Source: Colias croceus (Eukaryota; Arthropoda; Insecta; Lepidoptera; Pieridae). From it: a DNA stretch of 64,000 nucleotides. The position numbers were made by a program, and so were the translations under genes. How positions within the stretch are numbered: the first letter of the stretch is position 1; each line of letters starts with the position of its first letter. This document shows positions 23,807-34,229 of this stretch, piece after piece. Below the pieces are notes generated by a model. It ran no database searches, was not told the origin of the DNA, and worked only from the letters and a program-made list of their open reading frames with translations. Where the stretch lies: NCBI RefSeq assembly GCF_905220415.1, contig NC_059538.1:11098001-11162000 (forward strand), in the 5' to 3' direction.

Positions 23807-26800
23807 TTACTCGTAGTGTGACTCATCAGAATACTCATCATCTGTGTCAGATAAGGTTGCCTCAGGCAAGCGGTCCACTTGGTTGGCCTCAGTAGGTAAC
23901 GATTCAATCCACCCGTGATATACCCTTTACGGCAAAGATTGATCAAATCTTTTTTCTTTGCCATGGATATGGGTAAAGGTCCATCATAAAGTTGTTTTAA
24001 GGAAGAAAACACTTCATTATCGCTAGTTGACGGCGGCAGAGACTCGTCATCTCTGTTCTGTTGGTGCCTCCGTTTATTCCTCGTGGCATAACCATGTTGC
24101 AGATGAGATGAAGCTGTCGCTGAACTCGCCGAGTCGTTTTCTTTCAGAGAATTAGTCAGGTCCATGGCCATGAAACTTTCTGACATGTCGTAGTTATAAT
24201 ATATCTTTTTGTCATCTTTAAGGTATTTCATCCTTTTAATTTTGAGCCAGTTAACTCGTTCTCCGTCCGTATTTTTTGATCTATTGATGATAACAGTGTC
24301 AGCCAAAGCTTTTAAATCCTTGAATTCATCGTATTTAAATTGTTTAACATGGTAACAATTCTTGGTAACTTTCTTGCCATCTATCTTGTACACAGTCTTA
24401 GACCGAGCCCGTTTTAATATGTTTATCCAGTCAGACATGCAGAATATTTCGCAGTTTTTCTTGGCTGTCTCAATCGCACTGTGCATGGAGTCTACCTCCA
24501 TGTACGAGTGGTTAGACTCAAGAAATTTGTGTTCTACAACATTAAGTTGCGTGTTCTGCATCATCAGCCTGCGCTGTACTGGTTTCTGTTTTGGCCGCCA
24601 CATGTATCTGAGAATAGGCTTATTTCCGTAATCTCTTTTGGCAGACAGCTCGTCAAGTAATGCAATAAAATAGTCCCAATTTCCGAACTGCCCTTTTTGC
24701 CGTTCATTTCATTCCACATGAAACAATAGGCTTCATTGGGAAGCTTATTTTCATAAACCGTTAAATTGCACACTGTCAGCTTCCTAGTGTAATAAAGAAG
24801 ACCTACTCCCGAGGCTGGAATTTGCAAGATAGCTTGCAAATCGAAAGTAACTGACATGAAGTTACTTTCTTGTTCAGCTCTTTTATTGTCATTTTCTTTT
24901 CTTTGTTGCAATCCTGTTTTCTCTTTATATGTTCGTCATAATCCTTCTTCAGATTGGTTCGAGATTCGCCGCTTGCTTGTTTGAATTTATTGCATAAAAT
25001 ACACTGATCTTTTTTAGGCACATAGAAGCCCAAATTGAATTCCGTACAAAAAATTATTCGGTAGGTCATCTCAGATACAGCTGGAGCAACATTTTTTTCT
25101 TTGCACTCGTTTTCATAAAGAGAATACATTTTACTTAATGTAAGCCCAGCTTGTAAATATTGGCGTTTTGTCTTTTTTCGCACGTAGTGGCTCTCCATGC
25201 TGGGGAACGATGCTATATGTCTTTTGACATCATTTACTGCTTCTGGGGATGTTTTATTAGGAGGCTCTCGGGGTCCACGGGGTTCTTGTTCTTTTGCATA
25301 TTGTCCAAAGCTATTACGCTACTTTATAGCATTAGCTATGACACCGGGCGAAATCGATAGTGTTCTGCAAAAGAAATCTTGACAAATTTTTCTTGAATTA
25401 TTTTCTCGTTTTCTATGATGAAGAAACATTGCTTAGAATAAGAACGCTGTGTTGATCGTGTTCTTTGCAAGAGAACTCTTTTTGGATGCTTTATAATATC
25501 TATGTGAGCTAATATAAAAGCTTTCTTTGCCACGAAGTTCAAAGCCCAGTACTTCCTGCATATTTCATTCCGCATACTATTAGAAACATGAGAATTGCAT
25601 TCAAATTTGCACTTTGAACATTCCACAAGCTTGGGAATTTTCGGCGTTCTAATTTTATTTCCAGTTACGTATGAAAGGCCTTCATTTCTTCGCCTTTTGT
25701 TTACATTTATTTTCCACGACGCGCGATCTTCATTCACCCACCTAGATCGTGGTTTTATAGTCTTCCAGCAAGTTTTAAACACTTCATCCATTAAAGATTG
25801 AGCTATGTAAAGAGGCTCATTGTTATTAGGATCAGCAGCTTGTTTGGTTTTACCAAATACCATATGGATTCCTATTTTTTCATATTTTTTCTGTTATTGT
25901 CTGTCTCAAATGGATCGAACAAATCTGAATCGGAATCTGAACTATGTTGAGGAGAATTTACTGGAATGTCAAATGGTATGATGTAGGGTCATCGTCGGAA
26001 AAATCCCCACCAAATAGAGACTCTTTCTCAGATTCTGCGTTCGCTTGTTTCGTAGGGGAGTTACCTGCAACAATTGTTAGTAAAGTAAGTAATATAATCG
26101 ATAAGTAACCACAGTGTAACGTATAGTGTCTGCATTGTGTAATTTAATATTATAAAATAATAGATGAATACCTACCTGATAAATAATATCTATAAATAAT
26201 ATAAATAATATAATATAAATCTTGACTAGATTGTACTGTGGTACTAGACGAAACAATCTTAGATGTGCCTTGTATAACACTACGACATCTTGTTCTAGGA
26301 GGCTCTTCTGTATTCGAAGCAGTATCGGTATCTGCAAACATAAGAAAAAAAGTAAATAACTGCAGATTTACACCCAATAGGGTGAGGCACATGTCCAGCA
26401 ACTTACTTGTACTTAGTTTTCTAGATCTTGGAGATTTAATGAATAGATACTTACTAGAATCTGACTGCTCAGAAGGTTTGTGTTCATTGGCCTGTGTTTC
26501 TATATCATTCCCTTTATTTTGAGCACAGTCAATTATTTCCTTTTCTTTAACTTCACCTGAACAAACTACATCTGTAAATAAACAGTCACAAATCAAATTA
26601 AAACCAAAATCAAAAAAAGGTATTCTTAAATGCTGTTTAATTAGTAGAAAAATTGTTAGCGGGCGAGTTGGCGTGGCGGGTAAATAAATAGGCGGGTGGT
26701 GAGTTATTTGTAAGTCAAAATGCAATAATTAACAAAATATTGAAGCAAGACAAGAGCAACTTTAAACAATCCGTGAAGTCTTTTAATGAAATCCCAATTA

Positions 26801-28055
26801 TTCCATTTTAACTCTCGGTCTAAAGCGGAACTAGTGGGAAATAAAAAGTTCCAATCATTCCCAGTGGGGACAAATAAAACGTTTTTTTGGGACAAGCGGG
26901 AAGTACCCGTTTCTAATCATTCGTACGTAGTAAGACCTAAAGTTTTAAATAAACGAAATATAAATCTCGTGTTTCCCGGTAGAGCAAAATGTTGTCGGGC
27001 CCCCCCGGTAAACCACTCCATAAAACAATTTTTTCATTATGTTAGCAGGATAGAATAAAATTACCGTAGTACTTAGTACTTTTATAATTATATAAATGAC
27101 GTACTTATTCGATACAAACACACACATAAGAACCTACCTTTTATCGTCACTGGAGATAGTAAATTACTACTCGAAGTAACATTCTTGAGAACTATCGACT
27201 CTGGTTGACTTATGTATTCATCATAAGCCTGTGATAGTAAAAGGCCCTACTCACGGTTCAACACAACCCACAATCTGCTGACACAATTTGTTGAAGTCGC
27301 GATTGAGCGTTCTCTACTCACGATTCATCCAGCCCTCAATCTGCTGATACAATTTCATTCCGCGATTGCTTGCTACAACGTGTGCACGTCACGTTGATGC
27401 CTGTCCTGATGCTAAACCTCAACGCAATAATACGCATTATTAATGGATATACTAATTTATGAAATATAAGATAATTATCTTTGTAAAGCATGTATTTTTT
27501 CCAATTTTATTGATAGATTTCAAGGGCTATAAAGTATAAACGGCTATAAAATATAAACATTTTCCTCAAATATGTAAAAATGTCTTTCCCGCGTTTATCT
27601 CAAAACCGCCATTTTGCGATTACTGCGCAGCGCGATTGAGCCGAGATTGGAGCAATCACAATACTCACGTTTCAACACGCACACAATCTGCTGAGACAAT
27701 TTGTCGGGTTGCTTCCGCGCCGATCCAATACGCAACATGTTGGGTTACGCCCCCAACGTGCCCTCAACTATACTATTCACGACACAATCTGTCAGCTCAC
27801 TGCAGATTGTGTCAACAGATTGTTACTGAAATTGAATCGTGAGTAGGCTACTTAAGTTGTCACAATCTACAAGGTCATCTTGCCAGAGATCTTTGCAACC
27901 TATAAATTAATTAAATTATTTTTTACTTACGTTGAACACAAATTGTTTTGAAAAATGGCAGTTGATTGATACTAACATTAAAAATTTCGCTACTTACCTT
28001 GATGTTCCTGGTTATTTTGTAGTTTAATATCATCCTCGTCTTCTTTAGTACTCAT
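23807..28055 (-). pseudogene. DUF7869-like transposon protein gene, disrupted
   Basis: Likely exon 1 is 28055-27998 (ATG AGT ACT..., donor GTAAGT). Acidic exons follow at 26571-26455 and about 26331-26222, then a body from 26063 to 23807. Body landmarks in order are VNEDRASWKINVNKRRRNEG, a Cys pair CSKCKFEC, DVKRHIASFPSMESHYVR, EFNLGFYVPKKDQCILCNKF, VTFDLQ, SLFSDTCGGQNRN and HKFLESNHSYMEVDSMHSAIE. This pattern belongs to the insect family I know as DUF7869, for which an RNase H-like fold is plausible (D in FDLQ, D in FSDTCGGQN). The frame is broken near 25975, 25890, 25375, 24815, 24590 and 23925, and there is a stop at 25319-25321, so this copy is dead. Family name is from recall. Confidence 0.7.
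27243..27850. mobile_element. About 0.6-kb MITE nested in the DUF7869 transposon
   Basis: Inverted ends share (A/G)GCC(C)TACTCACG-TTCAA and an ACAATCTG(C/T)TGACACAAT block about 20 bases further in. The TACTCACG/ACAATCTGCTGA pair is repeated inside (near 27246, 27313 and 27663), so there are iterated subterminal motifs. No coding frame, no clear target duplication. Confidence 0.6.
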
Positions 28056-28275
28056 TTTTCGAATTACTTTGTCACCAATGTCGTTTTAATTAGATAAAAA
28101 CAAATAAAACGATAAAACAACACAACCGGCGCGCGAGTAGACAGCGAAATAAAAGCGGTTAACACTTAACAGCAGGAGCAAGTAATATAGGGTTAACAGC
28201 GAGAGCGTGCGCGACCAGTGTTCGAAAGAGACGACTATAATTGGATAGTTAGTTTTAGCTGAAGCTTGCAGTACG

Positions 28276-29164
28276 AGATCCGGCTGCAGGATTAGTGCGT
28301 TCATCGGTTTTTTGCTGAAAACCGATGACCAACCGGCAACCCTTATTTGCGGCCGGATTTAATTAGGCAACCATATATGATAATAAATAGAAAAAAATTA
28401 GCTTTAATTTGATATATGATTCATAAATGTACGTTATGAACGTAAAAATGAATCGAAATGATACCTGTTTGCACCAGGCTGCCAAGATGTTGCGGCCAGG
28501 TGAAAAGCGGCAACCGTGATTTTTTAGAATCTTTATATCATTTGCCGTGATGTAGACTACATTTTATTCAAAAAACAAGTGAACGAATTTTTTTCCCAAA
28601 AATCGATTAGAAAAATTTTAATTAAACATGCTTGCGGCCAAATTTTGACTGGCAACCTAGTCGATATATATTCTCCTTATTATAAATATACATAAAAAGA
28701 ATGCGTCGGTGTACTAATAGGCGTAAATATATATAATTTTTAACAGCCGGCAACCCTTATTTGCGGCCGGATTTAATTAGGCAACCATATATGATAATAA
28801 ATAGAAAAAAATTAGCTTTAATTTGATATATGATTCATAAATATACGTTATGAACGTAAAAATGAATCGAAATCATACCTGTCTGCACCAGGCTGCCAAG
28901 ATGTTGCGGCCAGGTGAAAAGCGGCAACCGTGATTTTTTTGAATCTTTATATCATTTGCCGTGATGAAGACTACATTTTATTCAAAAAAACAAGTGAACG
29001 AATTTTTTTCCCAAAAATCGATTAGAAAAATTTTAATTAAACATGCTTGCGGCCAAATTTTGACTGGCAACCTAGTCGATATATATTCTCCTAATTATAA
29101 GTATACATAAAAATTCGGTTTTCAGCAAAAAACCGATGAGCGCACTAATCCTGCAGCCGGATCT
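28276..29164. mobile_element. 889-bp TIR element with internal 370-bp direct repeats
   Basis: 50-bp inverted ends start AGATCCGGCTGCAGGATTAG, with one mismatch in 50. Inside, about 370 bases from 28333 repeat from 28747 (period 414) at very high identity, with a roughly 44-base spacer. The left end also forms a hairpin, TCATCGGTTTT/AAAACCGATGA. It sits just upstream of the DUF7869 gene start, in its probable promoter. No ORF. Confidence 0.85.
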
Positions 29165-29254
29165 TAGACTATTGGTTTGAAATTTCGCGCGCGGCGCGCT
29201 TCAAACATAAAATATTAAACGCTTGTAGTTTGTTTTATCTGAAGTAATTTAAAA

Positions 29255-29310
29255 AGCGTGAAACTAATGTAATTCAGTAAATTATTACTGAATTACATTA
29301 GTTTCACGCT
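29255..29310. repeat. Perfect 26-bp inverted repeat with 4-base loop
   Basis: The left arm 29255-29280 (AGCGTGAAACTAATGTAATT...) is exactly complementary to 29285-29310, with loop ATTA. A second small palindrome (TAGTAC-AT-TAGTACTA) follows. It lies in the right arm of the DUF7869 transposon. Confidence 0.9.
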
Positions 29311-29806
29311 TAGTACATTAGTACTACAATCGGATAATTTATTTTACTTGCCTCAAAAAAGGCAAATACGCTAACTAATATTCAAGAAAAAGTAGGTAAC
29401 TAAAGCTTTTTCACTTTTATTTTATGAAGTGTTAATCAATAATTTTGTAATATTTAAAGAACCACAACCAACTACTGTAGGATAACTGGTTTTAAATGAA
29501 TCGTTTCTGTGTATGATGAATACAAGTGTCAATAAACGAAAACGTGTTAAAATGCGAAACATTGTCTTAACAGTATACATTTTTTAGAATAATATCCTAA
29601 AGCAATTTAATCGTTTTTTATAGAAGCAATTGTGGAGAATCATGCAAGAAAGTCTGTTTGCATGCAAGCCGAAGATAACTTTGTAATTACGCACCGTAGA
29701 AGATAAGGGGTTTTACCTGAAGATAGATCTTGACGAGACGAATCGATTGGTGTATATAACTGAATTTTGTAAAAATGTGCAGTTAGTCAGTTTTACCAGT
29801 AAGGGG

Positions 29807-31031
29807 TCGATATATGTGGTGATGTAAAACATCCTAATTATAAGACAAACACAATTACCTTACTTATTACACAATTACCTTAATTACCTTTAAGTGTATT
29901 ATTTTGTAAAAAATATATTAAATTTTACTAAAAGATATGCGTGTTTTTTTTTTATCCACTACGCAACAATTTAGATATAGTACACTTAACGTTAAAAATT
30001 TAATACATTCTGCTGAATCAATTGTCATCTACGCCAAAAAAGTTAGGTAACTAAGTAGTTTAACTCAATACGCAATAATTTAGATAGGTATCTATTACCT
30101 TCCGATTACAGGCAAGGTTTAATAAACCCTATATTACTTTATATTCTTGAATCAATAAGAATCTTATTATTTTTTAATCTTATTGAAAAGCAGTGCTCAT
30201 ACTACTACAGTACTTTTAGCGCACAAAATATTAATTTTATGGAGAACTAGTCTAAGTTGCCTTGTTTTGTTATACAATTCTATCCAAATAACCATAATTG
30301 CGTGTTACATTATTGTGGAATTTGAGTAATTTTTTAATTTGAAACACGATAGATTCGTTCACTGTTAATTTGTGGTTCTTAGCATGAATTCCGGTCACAT
30401 CGACTCTAGCAAATTTCATTTATTTTGTCGATGATACTCCAAAAGCCTTAGAAAAAAGATATAACCAGTCGCTTCGATGCGTATTAATAATAACGTTATT
30501 CTTTTTTTCTAATTTTTCCAATTAATTAAAATTCCGGGATTCAGAGGATATTTGTCAGATCTATCTGAAAAATTAAGATAGGTACTGAATAAATCAGCCC
30601 CCCTAGTCAAGTGGCTTTCTGTTAGCGTAGCGTTCAATAGAATAGACTACGAATGTATGAGATTGACATACTCATACATTCGTAGTCTATTCTATTGAAC
30701 GCTACGCTAACAGAAAACCACTTGGCTAGGGGGGCAGAACGCTTGTGGGGAACAGTGTAATTCATTTTCTGTGCTTTCTGAATTAAGGCGATAACAAATG
30801 CCGTTCGTTCATACATGTGGTACAAATTAATATCAATGCAGTGCCACCGCCCGCCCGTGGCATGGTACATGCGTGGGCGTATGTTCGGCGAGAGACGAGT
30901 GAGAACGCAGACAGAAGGCAGTTATTTCATTTAGTACAATAGCTGGCTTCGGATTCGGATACATCATTGGCATTCTTTGTCATTTTTTGCAAACTTACGG
31001 CAGTTGTAACAGATACTTTAAAGATAGTTCC
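29807..31031. other. Flank right of the DUF7869 transposon: displaced KLHDC4 3' region and unassigned DNA
   Basis: This is where KLHDC4 3' UTR sequence would continue if the 23124-29806 insertion is removed. An ATTAAA about 130 bases in could be its original poly(A) signal. Apart from the hairpin at 30597-30735 I see no gene or known element. Confidence 0.4.
30597..30735. repeat. 65-bp arm hairpin (fold-back), GCCCCCC ends
   Basis: The left arm 30597-30661 starts GCCCCCCTAGTCAAGTGG. The right arm 30671-30735 ends CCACTTGGCTAGGGGGGC. They are complementary apart from about two mismatches and have a 9-base loop. It resembles a minimal fold-back MITE or a snap-back duplication. Confidence 0.9.
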
Positions 31032-31158
31032 AAATCTTGGATAATAAATTAACATTTAAATCACATATAAACCATGTGAGATCTAAGTTAATACCACTTA
31101 CAGGAGCTTTAAGAAATGCGGCTAAATATATATCATTTAAATTACGTTATAGTATCTA

Positions 31159-33226
31159 GGGTCAATGTACCACTAGCTGACCAAGCGCCAATACATGACC
31201 AAAATTCAAATATACGCGCCAATTAAGAAAATACGTCAGCCCCAGATGATAGTTTATTGTTTTTTTCTATAAAGCAACATCATCTATAAAATAAAAACAA
31301 ACCTTGCTGCTATTGGTCAGAAATATCGACATTTTTTCAACACGAAGATGTAATTAAGTAGGTAATCACATTTTTTACTAAGAGTTTTTATCGGGAGTTG
31401 ATTGGGAAATATTAATTTATCTTGAATGCAATCGATTACTCTTTATATGTCTTGTTATAGGTGTCGTGGTCATATCGTAGATTTGATCATTTCATGATAT
31501 GAGTGGCCATTTCACGAAATGGTCGCATATCGTGAAATGGCCAACATAGTTTGATCAGATCGTTAAATCGTCAACGTTTCACGATTTGGTCATCCACATT
31601 TGGCCAGATCGTATAAAATATAAAGAGTCCATAAAATATTAAAAAATTTCAGAATAACTATATTCTAAAAACTTGTTTAATGTCACTTGTTAGAGCCGCG
31701 GCAGCGGCCGGCGAATGCCAGAAGCGAATCGTTTTTGCAATAGAAAACAATTAGGTTAGGTTAGGTTACACTTTGATAAACAACGCACGAGCCGAGCGAG
31801 CAAAGCGAGCGTGCCGCGGCAGCGGCCGGCGAGTGGCAGAAGCAGATCGCTTTTTAAAAAACAAACAATTATAATAATATAGTAGTAGTTTCTTAAATTA
31901 TTTTATTTAAGTCGCATTTTTTCTTAAATACATATAAGATATCCACATTTTCCATAGTACTCGTACCTCTTCGTCGTAAATTCTTTGCTATGACTTTCTT
32001 CATAATATTGTTATTAAACGAATTATGAAGTTTTTAACTGCGAATAATTTAATTTTCGCCAGCGGCCGCCATCTTATCACATAAACACAGAACTTGCAGC
32101 GCCTCTACCAACGATTAATGTAACTATTTTACGATATGATCGAATAATTTTGGTCATCTCATGAAAAAACCGTGCGTTAATTGGCCATATCGTGAAACGA
32201 TTTCTTATCATTGATCTGCCCAAACCACATCAAGATGTGGCCAAACTAAATTGGCCATTTCACGATATGCGACCATTTCGTGAAATGGCCACTCATATCA
32301 TGAAATGATCAAATCTACGATATGACCACGACATAGGCATAATGTTGAACCATTCTGTTATAGACTTTCGGCTTCATTTTTGGCATGAACAGTTTTTCAT
32401 GATTTTTAGCGGCCTGGTTATCTTTTGGAGCAACAAAAACAATTTTTCGCCTATTGTTGACCAGTATGGTCAGCTCTTGGTTCTTTATATTTTGCTAAGA
32501 AAGACTTGCTTTTTTTTGTGCTTATACCTAATTTAACAAACCATATAAGCCGTCTAAGTCCAACACCAACAATGCATCTCGAATCAACATCAACTTCAGT
32601 CAGTCATTTCCTTGAACCTCCTTCGCCCAAATTAGTAGATTTAATAACTAAAATGCAACAGCAAATAAGCCCAGCTTTTGGCAAACATTTAATATGGCCT
32701 TCTGATTCTCCGAAAAGAAGACTGAACGCTTGCCCTTTGCTACAACTTCCAAGAAATGGCAAGACTACTGGGTGTCGAAGGAAAAAGAGAAAGAAGAAAA
32801 GATTGTATGGTACGTAGGTATAGTCATTAAGGATTAATAACAGTATTGTAAGAATGATTTATAACATTTAATAAAATAAACTTCAATACAAATACAGACT
32901 TTTTTTATTTATTAAACAAAACTAATATTCGAAGAAGGACATTTTGTCCATTTTGAAAATGGTCAACTTTTAGAGCAATGATGGTCAGATATTGGTGATC
33001 AGTGGTCAGGTATTGGTACTTGGCAGAAGATTGGCAGAAGTAACTTTCAGAGTAGTTTTCATAAAACCTTTAAAGGTTATCAAATTGATACTAAGAACAA
33101 TAGTTGCAGTGACTATTCAATTATCTGTGTCCCAAAAATAACATTGAACGTAAAACAAATAACCCGTTTTTTATATATAGCTAAAGATAAAACCGCTTAA
33201 ATGGTCAACTAGTGGTACATCAACCC
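31159..33226 (+). mobile_element. 2.07-kb pogo-like (Tc1/mariner group) element with TA target duplication
   Basis: Inverted ends start GGGT(C/T)(A/G)ATGTACCACTAG. It is bounded by TA at 31157-31158 and TA at 33227-33228, and removing it plus one TA restores the LINE exactly. A remnant frame at 32572-32817 (VDLITKMQQQISPAF ... PLLQLPRNGKTTGCRRKKRK) resembles the basic C-terminal tail of pogo-type transposases. The catalytic domain is absent. Split by the element at 31462-32333. Confidence 0.7.
31462..32333. mobile_element. 872-bp TIR element with 83-bp perfect inverted ends, TAGG target duplication
   Basis: The ends start TGTCGTGGTCATATCGTAGA and are identical for 83 bases in inverted orientation. 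TAGG flanks both sides (31458-31461, 32334-32337). The ends are packed with short palindromes such as CATTTCACGAAATG, CATTTCATGATATG and ATATCGTGAAATGG. The middle has two copies of a ccgcggcagcggccggcga block (about 31695 and 31813). No ORF. Confidence 0.88.
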
Positions 33227-33935
33227 TATAACACGCTTGTTAAACCACATCTAGATTATCTTATCCCAGTTTGGGGGCAATCGGCGCCTACTAATTAAAA
33301 AAAAAACTACAAATTACGCAAAACAAACTAGTAAAAATCCTTTTTAACTTTAATTTTTTAACGCCAACTAAGGATCTATACTTCCGTACCAAATTGTTTG
33401 ATTTAAATAAATTATATAAATATCACACTTGCATACTGATTAAAAATATTCTATCTAATAATATAAAAACACAAATAACACTAAACAAAAAATCCCACAA
33501 ATACCACACACGAAAGAGTGATAACCTTGAATTACCATTTATAAGAACTTTATACGGTAAGAGAAACTTAAGATTTGAGGGAGCACAATTGTACAATAGC
33601 TTGCCTAAAGCAATTAAAGAATCCTCATCAATTAATATTTTTAAAAATAAATTAAAGACATATTTAACTAATTTCGATAGCTGATTGTGTTATACTAACT
33701 GCAAAATTGTTATTTCTCATATTTGTAAAAGATCATATTGTATTGTTCTTGTTTATGAGATTATTAAAGTTCTTTAAACCGAAGATGCAAGCAGCATGTA
33801 GCATTTGAATGCCATAAAATCAAAAATATCAAATTCAGCATAATATAGTTTGTAACTATGTAGTTAAGTATCTATTAAATGTTCATGTATTTTTTTATTT
33901 TTCTTAAATTGTATTAATATTGAAAGTACTTATTT

Positions 33936-34222
33936 AAACTAATATTATAAACGCGAAAGTGCGTTTTTTTTTTGTATTTCTTTCGCCTCACAACGGAGAT
34001 ATAATTTTATGTCTAGAGACAGCTTGGAAGCTAGACAGAGTTAAGAGCTACTTTTACTGCAGTAAAACATCGAATCCCAATTCCCATGGGAAAGTTCATT
34101 TATAAATTGTTTATTGTACAATCCCTCCTAAATTTATAAATGGAGTTATAACTATTAAAATTAAAAAGATGGGACATTTATATGACATTTAATTTTCTTT
34201 GGCCACGCGAGCGAAGCCACGG
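33936..34222 (+). mobile_element. Lepidoptera dispersed non-autonomous element (degraded)
   Basis: Starts ACTAATATTATAAACGCGAA and ends in a 'ggccacgcgagcgaagccacgg' block, the general layout of the CTAGT-ended families but with a divergent middle. Confidence 0.5.
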
Positions 34223-34229
34223 AGAATAT

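Larger units (their letters stand above)
23124..29806 (-). mobile_element. 6.7-kb TIR DNA transposon carrying a DUF7869-like gene
   Basis: Both ends begin CCCCTTACTGGTAAAA reading inward. The inverted repeat continues for 31 bases with 28 matches, and both sides end this block in CTGCACA. Subterminal copies of a TTTTACCTGAA/TTTAACCTGAA motif occur near both ends (about 23351, 23520, 29709). Flanks read ...TCGT at the left and TCGA... at the right, possibly a 4-bp target duplication with one change, or a 3-bp TCG; this is not secure. Inside are a decayed minus-strand gene (23807-28055) and two nested TIR elements (27243-27850 and 28276-29164). The superfamily cannot be named from sequence alone. 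Confidence 0.8.
31032..33786 (+). mobile_element. 5'-truncated LINE copy interrupted by a nested insertion
   Basis: 31032-31158 and 33227-33786 together match 55655-56333 of the second LINE copy (C-terminal RT region and 3' UTR, ending ...TTTAAACCGAAGAT). The break falls between GTATCTA and TATAACACG, and the intact copy reads GTATCTATAACACG. Over the last 550 bases only about five differences are visible against the other copy, plus an indel in the A-run near 33298 that breaks the frame. Confidence 0.9.

Noticed and set aside
23124..29806. Endogenous viral origin for the DUF7869 gene block
   Set aside because: No capsid, polymerase or LTR features. The short TIRs and intron-bearing gene fit a DNA transposon better.
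30634..30870. 78-codon minus ORF through the 65-bp hairpin
   Set aside because: Includes one hairpin arm. No conserved features; chance frame.
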